A DNA stretch of 31,423 bases from Welwitschia mirabilis (Eukaryota; Gnetophyta; Gnetopsida; Welwitschiales): NCBI GenBank assembly GCA_051453625.1, contig JBOZIK010000001.1, forward strand, positions 124,949,057-124,980,479. The letters are read 5' to 3'. Under the pieces are notes generated by a model. That model was not told the DNA's origin and did no database searches. It was given only the letters and a program-made list of their open reading frames with translations. Of the stretch, positions 22,151-31,423 are shown in pieces. Position numbers and translations under genes: made by a program. The number at the start of each line of letters is the position of its first letter. Position 1 is the first letter of the stretch.

Positions 22151-23384
22151 ATGAAATAGAGTATCTATTTTAAAAGGGAGTCTAATCCTTCATTTAAAAA
22201 AAAAGGGAAAAAACACTCAAATTTATGAGGAAAACTTATATTATATATGAGCTTCTCACTTAGGTGCTTAATCTACAAGTAGAATGAGAGATTATTCTTC
22301 ACTTTTTAATTAGCTACAGTGATATAAACATGCTTTTTTACTAAGAAAGATCCCCCACACTTCTGAAGGACACAGTAGACAAGTGGAATTAGATGAGAAT
22401 TAGTAGCTTATAGCTAAATTTGTAAATACTTTCCTTGCATAATATGGTAATTGTTCAAAGCTTCATAGGTTGCAATATAGCTTTTGTTAGCATTTCAAAA
22501 AGGGAGGTACACTAACCTCTTAAAATTTTCCATGAGAAATTAGATATGAAGTAAAAGTGTCACTAGTCTTACTTTTATGTTTGGAGAATTTTGTTCTTAC
22601 TCATAATTGGAGGAAATTAGCTCAAGAGAGAGCATAGAAGGAACCACAACCTTAACAATATTCGTAGTCTTAAGAGTAATCACAATAGCTCCACATGAAG
22701 CTACAAGTGTAGAAAGAGTTAGCTACAAGTGTAGAAAGAGTTATAGGATCACATGACTATAATTGCAGAAGTAGAATTTCACACCAAGATATAACAAGAA
22801 GATCAAAAGTAGTAAGAGGAGAGAGAAAACCCATTATAGTGGCCACCATTATAGCATTCAAATAGGGTGGAGGAGAAAGAGAAGAAATAGAATTCACACA
22901 CTCCTAAGAAATCGAAAGGATTCACTACAATAAAGAAAAGGAAAAGGAAGGGACTTGAGACATTCCAAGGCTAACGGAGGGGTGGAAAAAGAAGATAACC
23001 CTACAAGTCAATGTAGGAGCTCTGAAAAAAAAAAGTCTACTTCTCAAAGTGACAATTGCACTTGAAGTAAAAGAACTAGGAAAATTTTTTTCCCATATTT
23101 TTCTAAGTCTAATCTATAATAAAATGCTTCTTTTGTAAGCATTTATTCAAGTTCTAAAAGTAATTTCTAGAAGGATTCTAATTGCTTGCGTGGCTTGAAA
23201 TTTGATAACTTGTATTACATGTGCATAAAAAATTTTAGAGGAATTCTTAAAAATGGTAAAATAAAAAATTAAAAAAAAGAAAGAAAAAAGAGGTGGAGGG
23301 CTCTATCACCTAGCAACAACACCAAGGAGAAGGGAAAATCCTAACTTCCATTTCCAATCTTATTCTTATTTCTAATAATAAAAA
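22151..23384. other. purine-rich non-coding DNA
   Basis: From about 22600 the plus strand is rich in A and G (GAGAAAGAGAAGAAATAG and similar). No coding or RNA gene is supported. It contains the exact 22-bp tandem duplication at 22699-22742. Confidence 0.5.
22699..22742 (+). repeat. exact 22-bp tandem duplication
   Basis: The 22 bases at 22699-22720 (AGCTACAAGTGTAGAAAGAG plus TT) are repeated without change at 22721-22742. Perfect identity in otherwise old DNA suggests a recent slippage event or an assembly/read artefact. Confidence 0.9.
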
Positions 23385-23482
23385 CAATGCTCATGGAACT
23401 AGCAGTAATAACAACAACATCAATAGTAATAGCATTAACATTATAAATAGAGATAGCAGTAACAGTAACAATAACAACAACA
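23385..23482 (+). repeat. degenerate AAC/AAT/AGC trinucleotide array
   Basis: Runs such as AATAACAACAACATC and GTAACAATAACAACAACAGG make one frame an Asn/Ser-rich string. It ends directly before the more GC-rich 5' part of LINE copy A. Simple-sequence origin is likely. Confidence 0.6.
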
Positions 23483-23711
23483 GGTGCATATCAAATTATG
23501 GACGAGAGCTCTGCAAGGTTTGGCAGCTCTGGAGAGTAGGAGGGTGCAAGTCTTAAAGATCACGGTTCAGTGAGGGAAGTTTTGATTTTGATCTCAGAGT
23601 AGGGGTTGTTTTCGACCACAGGATAGGCTATTGTTAGGTAAGTTTTGAGATTCCTTTCATCTTGCAGCTTAGATCAATTTTTTAGGGTTTTCTTTAGGGG
23701 TTTGCCCCAAA

Positions 23712-24523
23712 ATGGAGAATACTCAGTTCTCCAGGGAAGGGAAATCCCTCATATTGAACATCGACAAAGATGCATGTAGTGAAATTGAGAAAAAACTTAA
23801 GTTCAGCCTCATCAGCAAGTTTGTCTCATCCGGTTCTCGACCTTGGTTAGATCAGATCTGCGATTGATCGTAATGAAATGGATAGGGATAAATAAGGTTG
23901 ATGTTATTGTAATGCCAAAAGAACTAGTTTTATTCCAGCTAGATAATGAATAAGATAGGGATGAAATCATAGCAAAAGGAACATGATTTTTTAGAGTCAA
24001 AGGCCTCACCTTAGCCAAATAAACATCGGGGATGCAATTGGAGCCGTAACTATTTAAAAAACTTCCAATCTAAATCTACATTCATAATTTTCCTCTATAG
24101 TTTTGGGATGAAGATCTACTAAGAAGAATAACTAGTCAGTTTGGAGATCTAATCAAGTTGGATCAATTCATGATTAAATAAACCAAATTAGTTTTAGCTA
24201 GATTCTGTGTGTGGATGAGTCTCAAAAATACTAAGGAAATCCAATTTGTAAAGTTTAGATCCAAATGAAGAACTTATAATCTAGAAATCACATAGGAGAA
24301 TCTTCAGATTCCCTGCTCAACCTATGGAAATTTAGGATACCCCTCGGGAATATGTAAACCTCTCAAGAAGAAATTCTCATATTGTAAAAGATTGGGTCAC
24401 CTATAATAAGAATGCCAGAAGAAATTGATTAACATTAAAGAACATCAAAAGAAAGCTTACACTTTTTGTGGGAAAACTAGTCATAATCAGAACATATGTA
24501 GACACAAGCAAAGGAAGGAATAA
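23712..24523 (+). pseudogene. LINE copy A ORF1 (DUF4283-like, CCHC zinc knuckles), broken
   Basis: The ATG at 23712 (in CCCCAAAATGGAG) opens MENTQFSREGKSLILNID, a convincing ORF1 start, and stays open about 50 codons to TGA near 23865. A frame shift then carries on with MKWIGINKVDVIVMPKELVL, FFRVKGLTLAK and FPLXFWDEDLLRRI, which follow the DUF4283 order (MPKGFFLF, WFFRG.SL.L, NLPLEFW...LL..IG). The C-terminal part has decayed knuckles: CSTYGNLGYPSGIC, then SYCKRLGHL, then FCGKTSHNQNIC. The protein would bind LINE RNA. Several stops make it non-functional. It ends with a basic stretch (RHKQRKE) before TAA. Confidence 0.72.
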
Positions 24524-24811
24524 ACTAGAAAAAGCACCACTTTTTTTCCAAAGGAAAGTAAGAGAAAGAAAAATCCAAAATAGGAAAAAACCATTTCATC
24601 CTCTCGTGGATAAGAATGACATCTAACTAAAACTTTAAGATGATGAATCTAATGAAGTTGAAACCCAGACGAAGGGAAGGCCTAGTAACAGAACCTTACG
24701 AGAACGAGAAACGATAGATAATGTTGCAAATAGTTCTCAAGCTACTATCAAAGACACATTAAAAAAAGGATAAGTGCCTAAATAGGAGTGAAAACAACTT
24801 CATTGAATTTT

Positions 24812-25719
24812 CTCTCATGGAACTATAGGGGATTAGGGTCCTCCTATAAGAAAAATACCCTACGAAATATAATTCTTTAATATAATATAGATTTAATGTG
24901 CCTATAGGAGATGAAGATAAAACAAGACATGAGAAACATGAAGATGGGATGGCAATGGACCTTTTTTGGCATAGCAAACCAAGGTAACTCTGGTGGTCTT
25001 TTAGTTTCTACTAAAAAGGAGGTAGATCTAATTTGCAGCTGTCGGAATCACATTATGATTTTCCTTAAGAACAAAGAATGGACCATTAAAAATATTTACA
25101 ATCCGTAACACAATCTAGACAAGGCAGCAGTACTGGAAGAAGCTCAAAGAAATGTAGTAGATAAATCCAAATGAATAATTTTGGGTAACTTTAATCAATG
25201 CCTCCACCGCTGGGAAAGGTCAAGTGATGATAACTGGAACTCTATAGAGGCTTCTATCCTAAAAGATTTTTTGGTAAGAGACTCTCCCACAGATATATCC
25301 ATCACTAGTTGCAAATACACATAGTCAAATAGAAGAGTAGGTGTAGAGATAATAATGTCCAAGATTGACAAATTGATGGCTAGAAAAAATCTAGCTAAAC
25401 TTCCTCTTGAAATCCGATGGCCTCAATAGAATTACCTCAGATCACCATCCCATTATTCTCAGAGTAGGGACATTTTTACCCTCGAAAATCCCATTTCATA
25501 TGGAATGGTACTAGATCAACTGAACAAATACTAGAGTGTTCTTGAAAAGAATTTGAGCATAGTATGATGGTATACAACTCATCACTTTCTTATACAGAGG
25601 CCTCAATACCTTGAAGGCTCACATAAGAGATTAGAGAAGGAAAGACAAGAGATTTGACTTAAAATCTAAAATTAAAAAGGAACTCAATTACATTCAAACT
25701 AAACAGGAGAAGAAAGGTA
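24812..25719 (+). pseudogene. LINE copy A ORF2, endonuclease part, broken and cut by gap
   Basis: LSWNYRGLGSSYKKNTLRN from 24812 is the classical start of a plant LINE endonuclease. The initiating ATG seen in copy B is disrupted here by an indel. Further blocks are LMCLXEMK (the catalytic E of L.ETK), GMANQGNSGGLL-like GIANQGNSGGLL, IILGNFNQCLH near 25179 (GDFN with D changed to N), and ITSDHHPIIL at 25434 (the SDHHP catalytic end, intact). A frameshift lies just before ITSDHHP. The plus-strand open frame 24911-25108 is part of this domain. RT is lost in the gap. Confidence 0.75.
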
Positions 25720-25819
25720 NNNNNNNNNNNNNNNNNNNNNNNNNNNNNNNNNNNNNNNNNNNNNNNNNNNNNNNNNNNNNNNNNNNNNNNNNNNNNNNNN
25801 NNNNNNNNNNNNNNNNNNN
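25720..25819. other. assembly gap, exactly 100 N
   Basis: Placeholder-length gap joining LINE copy A to copy B. The sequence after it restarts about 1.9 kb earlier in the LINE than the sequence before it. Confidence 0.95.
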
Positions 25820-26535
25820 TCAGCAAGTTTGTCTCATCCAGCCCTCGAACTCGGTTATATCAAATCCATGATTGGGTCACAATGAAATGGACAGGGATCA
25901 GAAAGGTTGATGTTATTGCAATGTCAGAAGGACTAGTTTTATTCCAGCTAGACAATGAATAAGATCAGGATGAAATCATAGAAGAGGACCATCATTTTTT
26001 GGAGTTAGAGGCCTCACCCTAGCCAAATGGATGCCAGGGGCGTAATCGAACTCACAACTATTTAAGAAACGTCCGATCTGGATCTGCATCCACAAGTTTC
26101 CTCTGGAGCTTTGGGATGAAGATCTACTAAGAAGAATGATGAATTAATTTGGAGATCTGATCAAGTTGGATCAAATCACGATTAAATAAACTAGATTGGT
26201 TTTAGCTAGATTCTATGTATGAATGAGTCTTGAAGATACTAAGAAAATCTAATTCATAAAGTTTAGATCCAAATGGGGAACTTTTGATCAAGAAGTCACA
26301 TATGAGAACCTTCTAATTCCCTGCTCAACCTGTGGGAAATCAGGACACCCCTCAGGGAGATGTGCTGCCCAAGAAGAAATGCTCACATTGTGGAAGATTG
26401 GGTCACCTACGAGAAGAACATCGAAATAGATTAATTGACATTGGAGAAAAATTAAAGGAAACTTACACTTTTTACGAGAAGACTGGTCATAATTAGAATG
26501 TATGCAGACAGAAGTAAAAGAAGGAATAAACTAAA
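25820..26535 (+). pseudogene. LINE copy B ORF1, broken, N-terminus missing
   Basis: Reads MKWTGIRKVDVIAMSEGLVL in the DUF4283-like part and has one intact CX2CX4HX4C zinc knuckle, CSTCGKSGHPSGRC at 26322-26363, which is mutated in copy A. A second unit, CSHCGRLGHLREE, follows at about 26389. The frame shifts near 26000-26100, where the DUF4283 part is out of register with the knuckle part. The first 33 or so codons are lost in the gap. Role as in copy A: nucleic-acid binding for the LINE particle. Confidence 0.72.
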
Positions 26536-26807
26536 TAAAGCACCACTATTTTTACAAAGGATAGCAAGAGAAAGGAAGATCCAAAATAGAAAAACCCATT
26601 TCAACCTCTCATGGATAAAAATGACATCCAACTAAACCTTCAAGATGACAAATCTAATGAAGTAGAAACTCAGACAAAGGGAAGGCCCAGTAACAGAACC
26701 TTACGAGAACGAGAAACGATAGAGAATGTCGTAAATAGTTTTAAAGCTACTATCTAAGACATATTAAAAAAAGGACAAGTGCCCAGAAAGGGGTGAAAAC
26801 ACCCCCA

Positions 26808-29276
26808 ATGAATTGTCTCTCATGGAATTATAGGGGATTAGGGTCCTCTTACAAGAAAAAGACCTTATGAAATTAGACTAATCAATATAAAATAGATTTA
26901 GTCTACCTACATGAGACAAAGATAAAACAAGACATGGAAAACATGAAGATGGGGTAGCAATGGACCTCTTTTAGCGTAGCAGCCTAAGGTAACTCTAGTA
27001 GTATTTTTGTTTCTACTAAAAAAGAGGAAGACCTAATTTGCAATAGTCAGAATCACATTACAATTTTTCTTAAGAATGAAGAATGGACCATTACAAATAT
27101 TTACAGTCCACAACACAATCTAGACAAGGCCAGAGTATTAGAAGAAACTCAAAAAAATGTAGTAGATAAATCCAAATTGATAATTTTAGATAACTTTAAT
27201 CAATGCCTCCATCATTAGAAAAAATAAAGTGGTGACAACTAGAACTTTAGAGAGGCTTCTATCCTAAAATATTTTTTGGTAAGATACTCTCTCACAGATA
27301 TACCCATCACTGGTTGCAAATATACATGATCAAATAGAAGAGCATGTATAGAGCTAATAATGTCCAAGATTGATAGAGTAATGGCTAGAAAACATTTAGC
27401 TAAATTTTTTCTTGAAGCCTCTGGCCTGAATAGGATTGCCTCGGATGACCATCCCATTATACTTAGAGCAGGGGTGTTTTTGCCACCGAAAACCCAGTTT
27501 TGCATGGAACGGTACTGAATCAACTGAATAGAAATTAGAGTGCTCTTAGAAAGAATCTGGGCACAGTACGATGGTATACAATCTATCAATTTCTTATATA
27601 AAGGTCTCAATACCTTAAAGGCTCACATAAGATATTAGAGAAGGAAGGACAAGAAGAGATTTGACTCAAAATCTGAAATTGATAAGGAACTTAATTGCAT
27701 TCAAACTGAACAAAAGAAGGGAGGTAATTAGGAAAGCCTTAGAAACAGAAAATATTAGTGCCTAATAAAGCTCCAAGAAATTAATAAAGACAAAAAACAT
27801 TATTAGAGAAAATGATTAAGGATTAAGTGGCTTAAAGAAGGTAATAGACATACTATATTCTTCTTCTAGCAAGCTAACCAGCATAGATCTGATAACAAAA
27901 TCAAAAGGCTCACAATAAGAGGCCATGTCACAGAAAATGAAGAAAAAATAGTAAGGGAATTGTAAGCTATCTTCAAAGAGTCTGGTAATGGGACGATATC
28001 GTCCCAACCTAATCCCAGAGAACAAGAAGGTTTTGGAGGAGGATAACTAAATGCTGAGTAAAAACCTAAGTAAAGAGGAGATACTAGATATAGTCAGATC
28101 GATGAAAAATAACCGAGTGCCTCGTCCAAATGTGTGGCCAGTCGAACTCTTCAAAACCTACTTCTCTATTCTAGGGGATAATCTCCATGATGTAATGCAG
28201 GAAATATTCCACAATCAACAGATTCCTAGAGAGATGAACAGAACCAGAGTAGTTCTCATTCCAAAAAAAAGGGATGCCAGTAGACTAGAGTACTTTAGGC
28301 CCTTAGGGGTTTGCAATGTTATTTATAGAATCTTCATAAAAATTATGGTTGGCCGAATTGTCCCCTTGCTTTCCAATGTGATTTTAGAGAACCAAGCCGG
28401 CTTCATTCATTCTAGGTATATCTAAGACTAAATCCTTTTGACTCATGAAATTATTCACTCTATTAAAAAGTACAAATTTTTGCTTCTCATTGCTAAACTA
28501 GATATTACAAAAGCTTATGACTCAGTTAGTTGATAAGCTTTAGGATGCATTCTTAGAAAAATCAGATTCTCTCAAGATATTATTAACCTATGGCTAGACA
28601 TGCAGGCTTCAGCTAAGTTTAGTGTGGAGGTCAATAGTCACAGATCAAACTTCTTCTTAGTGGGAAGAGGTTTGAGACAAGGGGATCCTTTATCCCCATA
28701 CCTTTTTCTGTTTGTGATGAATGTTTTACAAGTTTTCTTAAGAAACAATGGAGTTACAGGAATTAGAATTAAAGGTTAAATTTTTCTCAATAATTACTAT
28801 GCAGATGATACCATCATTATGACCAAGGTAATCAATCAGCAAGCAAAAGCTATAAAAAATTCTATGAACACTTTTGCAGAGGAAACAGGGCTTTACACTA
28901 ATTGGAACAAATCAAGAATACATACCTTGGGCAGAAAATGTATTAGAGGGGACGAAATCACCCACATCATGAATGTTAAGTTAGGAGACCTTCAAGACAT
29001 CTACTTGGGCATTCCTCTATAGAATTGGCACAGGACAAGTACCTGGAATTACATTTTGAAATCTATACATAGGAGGTGCAGCTCTTAGCACAAGAACTTC
29101 CTGTCCTCAAAGGCTAAAATCATTCTTACGAATTCTTGTCTAATTTTTTCATTTCGATATATAACTTCCGTTATCGTCCTCTAAAGAATATCATTCAAAA
29201 AATTGATAGGATCTTAAAAGATTTTATCTGATTGGGGGGAAAAGACAACCACAAAATACATCTCTATAAATGGGAA
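26808..29276 (+). pseudogene. LINE copy B ORF2 (endonuclease and reverse transcriptase), broken
   Basis: The start ATG at 26808 gives MNCLSWNYRGLG, the textbook start of plant LINE ORF2. Endonuclease blocks are HETKIKQDMENMKMG (26908), DNFNQCLH (GDFN with G to D) and GLNRIASDDHPIIL (27424). The linker KWLKEGNRHT (about 27830) precedes RT. RT blocks: VELFKTYF (28141), VVLIPKKRDASRLEYFRPLG (28249), LIAKLDITKAYDSVS (28489, motif A aspartate kept), LRQGDPLSPYLFLFVMN (28673) and YYADDTIIM (28796, catalytic YADD intact). It ends at LGGKDNHKIHLYKWE, cut by the gap. Long open stretches (28051-28422 and 28819-29019) belong to this gene. Stops near 28423-28430 and 28531 and others disable it. Confidence 0.85.
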
Positions 29277-29376
29277 NNNNNNNNNNNNNNNNNNNNNNNN
29301 NNNNNNNNNNNNNNNNNNNNNNNNNNNNNNNNNNNNNNNNNNNNNNNNNNNNNNNNNNNNNNNNNNNNNNNNNNNN
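29277..29376. other. assembly gap, exactly 100 N
   Basis: Placeholder-length gap joining copy B to copy C. The sequence after it steps back about 735 bases within RT relative to the sequence before it. The open frame 29232-29432 that crosses it is an artefact. Confidence 0.95.
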
Positions 29377-30745
29377 GACTCGAATTCTTAGGAAAATCAG
29401 TTTCTCTCAAGATATTATTAACTTATGACTAGACATGTAGTCTTCGGCTGAGTTTAATGTGGAGGTCAATAGTCACAGATCAAACTTCTTCTCAGTGGGA
29501 AGAGGTTTGAGATAAGGGGATCCTCTCTCTCCATACCTTTTTTCATTTATGATGAATGTTTTACAGGTTTTCTTAAGAAATAACGGAGTTAGAGGAATCA
29601 TAATTAGAGGTCAAATTTTTTTCAATAATCACTATATAGATGATACCATCATTATGACCAAGGCGACCAGTCAGCAAGCAAAAGCTATAAAAAATGCCAT
29701 GAACAATTTGTAGAGGCAACAGGGCTTCACACTAATTGGAACAAATTAAGAATACATACCTTGGGTAGACAATATATCAAAGGGAACGAAATCGCCCACA
29801 TCATAAATGCAAAGTTAGGAGACCTTTAGGACATCTACCTGGGCATTCCTCTACGGAATTGGCATAGGATAAGTACCTCGAATTACATTCTGGAATCTAT
29901 ACAAAGGAGGTGCAGCTCTTGGCACAATAACTTCGTATCCTTAAAGGTTAAAATCATTCTTATAAATTCCTGTCTAATTTCTTCCTTTTGGTGTATAGCT
30001 TCCGTTATCACCCCCCCCAAAGAATATCATTCAAAAAATTGATAGGATCTTAAAAGATTTTATCTGATTGGGGGGAAAAGACCACCACAAAATACATCTC
30101 TATAAATGGGAAATCATAGACCGTCCTAAGGAATCAGAAGGATAGGGAATTCAAAAACCTGAAGATTGTATTCTCACAGAAGCTCAAAGGATTCTAAAGA
30201 GATTACAAGAGGGATGGTAGCCATGGAATGACTTAATTAATCACAAGTACAAAAACTAGACAATCGAGCATGAAGTGTCATATATTTAGAAGCATCTTTG
30301 CAAAGCTCATCAATAACTTTCTAAATTGAACATCTTTTAGAATGAAAGTCCAAATCGATCTTAATCAAGAAATATAGTACACAAGATGGTTATAAGAAGC
30401 ATTAGAGGGGATAAATACCCAAAAAAATTAAAGCCTTCTGTTGGCTGAAAGAGCATCATCGAATTTTGACAAGAGATCAATTATTAAAAAGGGGATTTCA
30501 AGTTGATACTAAATGTCCCATCTATCAGTCTAATCCAGAAACATCATAGCATCTCTTTCATCAATACGTATGGAGCAAGGAGCTAATTGCCATAATGACA
30601 AAGTACTATCAAAGCTGCAGTGCCTTTGACATGCATTTAGTAGATGGAATTCGCCTAATTTTATGGCAAATATGATGGATCAAAAACAATTTAATTTTCA
30701 ATAACGACACCTACCCTTCCCTATTTATACAACCAGAAAAATAAT
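29377..30745 (+). pseudogene. LINE copy C ORF2: RT C-terminal half and zf-RVT, broken
   Basis: Starts within RT, equivalent to 28542 of copy B. Where B has YADD, C reads YIDD in TIDDTIIM-like context (about 29635), so the catalytic block is altered. Downstream: TLGRQYIKGNEIAHI, DIYLGIPLRNWH (29833), LIGGKDHHKIHLYKWE and then RPKESEG (30060-30140, the WGG...KW..vC.PK..GG block), KIKAFCWLKEHHRILTRDQL (about 30425) and KCPIYQSNPETS...HLF (30508, zf-RVT with its second cysteine changed to Y). WWIKNNLIFNND near 30678 is the usual ORF2 C-terminal word. Many stops. Together with copies A and B this defines the LINE to its coding end. Confidence 0.8.
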
Positions 30746-31423
30746 CTGCAATCATTCTCAAATTAAAATTGCCATGGGAGCCACTTCAACCTATGAGCCT
30801 ACAGACCCAGGTCCCTTCAAGAGATGCCTGGAGCTATGGGAGAAAATACAGGTAGGGTGGGGAACCCTTCTGCACAAAGTAAGAGGAGACATGGGGGCTG
30901 ATATCACCCCTTTTTACAAGCGATGGAGAGGAGGACGAACAACTTTCAGAAGAATCCTAATAGAAATTTTTGAAGATTCTTTTATTAGACTATTAGAGGT
31001 TATAGCGAAAGACGAGAGGATCCCATTGGGAAGTAGAGGCCAATAAGAAGCTCTCTATTTCTTTCCAGGTGGAAGTCCTAAACTGCCCAGTGGGCATATT
31101 AGTAGGAAGGCATTACCGCCCCCATAGGAACTCGGGGCAGAACTAGTGGATAGATATTTCATTCAATCTGGTAATTATTCTAAGCTTTCTAGAATTCATT
31201 TTGTGTTTCTTAAGGCTCTTGACCTAAGACGCTAGGTGAATCTTCATTGCTTCTTCATTCAAGTGCTTAATCGTAAGGAATCCTTTAGGTACTCAGGTTT
31301 AATCCTAGCCCTTTGGAGAGTAGCACAAGGAGCTTGGGCCAGAGAGGCCCCTCCCCCTCCTCCCTATCGCCATCCTCACTAGACCACCCCTAGGAAAACC
31401 TCTTTCAGAAGTTCCTCCTTAGC
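30746..31423 (+). other. GC-richer tail after LINE copy C with a 90-codon open frame
   Basis: Composition becomes clearly GC-richer than anything upstream. An ATG at 30774 opens 90 codons to TAA at 31046 (MGATSTYEPTDPGPFKRCLE, later HKVRGDMGADITPFYKRW), slightly basic, without signal peptide or membrane segment. A second, partly open frame overlaps it. A further frame from about 31050 reads LSISFQVEVLNCPVGILVGR and then HYRPHRNSGQN. The end is proline-coding and C-rich. I recognise no family. It may be the C-terminal/3' UTR of this LINE, or flanking host DNA into which the LINE was inserted. The absence of a visible poly(A) between 30746 and 31423 leaves this open. Confidence 0.35.

Larger units (their letters stand above)
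23483..25719 (+). mobile_element. LINE copy A (5' part): leader, ORF1, endonuclease
   Basis: Starts near a composition change at 23483 and runs to the gap at 25720. It holds a GC-richer leader (23483-23711), ORF1 from the ATG at 23712, and the ORF2 endonuclease. From 23812 to the gap it is collinear with copy B from 25820 to about 27726, differing at roughly one base in seven where I compared them. The 5' boundary is approximate and no target duplication was found. Confidence 0.75.
25820..29276 (+). mobile_element. LINE copy B: ORF1 interior to RT end
   Basis: Begins at the point equivalent to 23812 of copy A and runs through ORF1, endonuclease and RT to the WGG-like block before zf-RVT, where the next gap starts. 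It is the best-preserved copy in the window and the only one covering the endonuclease-RT junction. Its last 735 bases overlap copy C at about 90% identity by eye. Confidence 0.8.

Noticed and set aside
22921-22940. TTCACTACAATAAAG as another CACTA terminus
   Set aside because: Only CACTACAA matches, no subterminal repeats adjoin and no opposite end was found.
23812-24018. Minus-strand 68-codon frame
   Set aside because: Antisense to the DUF4283-like ORF1 of LINE copy A.
27239-27610. Minus-strand 123-codon frame
   Set aside because: It is antisense to the LINE copy B endonuclease, whose plus-strand motifs (SDDHPI) are clear.
27816-28025. Minus-strand 69-codon frame
   Set aside because: Shadow of the plus-strand linker between endonuclease and RT of LINE copy B.
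1-31423. Prokaryotic-type systems, CRISPR arrays, tRNA or rRNA genes
   Set aside because: No regularly spaced repeats, no cloverleaf with a T-loop GTTCGA box and no conserved rRNA words seen; the transposon families are plant nuclear ones.

Overview
The window looks like repeat-rich, AT-rich plant nuclear DNA. I see no intact host gene, rRNA, tRNA or CRISPR array. Nearly everything recognisable is a decayed transposable element of a family typical of plants: Ty3/gypsy of the Tat/Athila kind, CACTA (En/Spm), and L1-type LINEs with DUF4283-like ORF1 and zf-RVT ORF2 ends. Reading frames carry many stops and frameshifts, so these are old copies. Four runs of N interrupt the sequence; three are exactly 100 long, as placeholder gaps are.

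Layout. (1) 1-1401: remnant of a gypsy pol gene, with protease end, linker and then the integrase tail; the RT/RNase H/integrase core is missing. (2) 1402-11180: a 9.8-kb element with CACTACAAGA-type inverted termini, a 3-bp GTT target duplication and subterminal repeats, i.e. a CACTA transposon. Its interior is badly decayed, with no transposase I could recognise and one unassigned minus-strand coding remnant (about 2500-3900). (3) 11184-12765: probably the continuation of the same gypsy element, with 3' non-coding DNA, a polypurine-like tract and one LTR (12008-12765) with TATA box and three U3 repeats. This would make the CACTA a nested insertion. (4) 12766-15500: AT-rich, nothing assignable. 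(5) about 15540-20450: one very decayed but nearly full-length LINE on the plus strand (LINE-2). (6) 20450-23480: AT-rich, then purine-rich DNA with a second LINE 3' end at about 21770-22150. (7) 23483-31423: three overlapping partial copies (A, B, C) of one better-preserved LINE family, all on plus, joined at 100-N gaps.

Nothing here works as a pathway; the relationship between features is insertion history and assembly structure. Copies A, B and C together cover the whole LINE from 5' leader through ORF1 (zinc knuckles), endonuclease, reverse transcriptase and zf-RVT. The 1.9-kb and 0.74-kb overlaps between them differ by about 10-15% by eye, so they are paralogous copies or a misjoined assembly rather than one element. 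I found no convincing undescribed biological system. The items most worth checking are the nested CACTA-in-gypsy structure, the minus-strand remnant, the LTR enhancer-like repeats and the gap-flank duplications.
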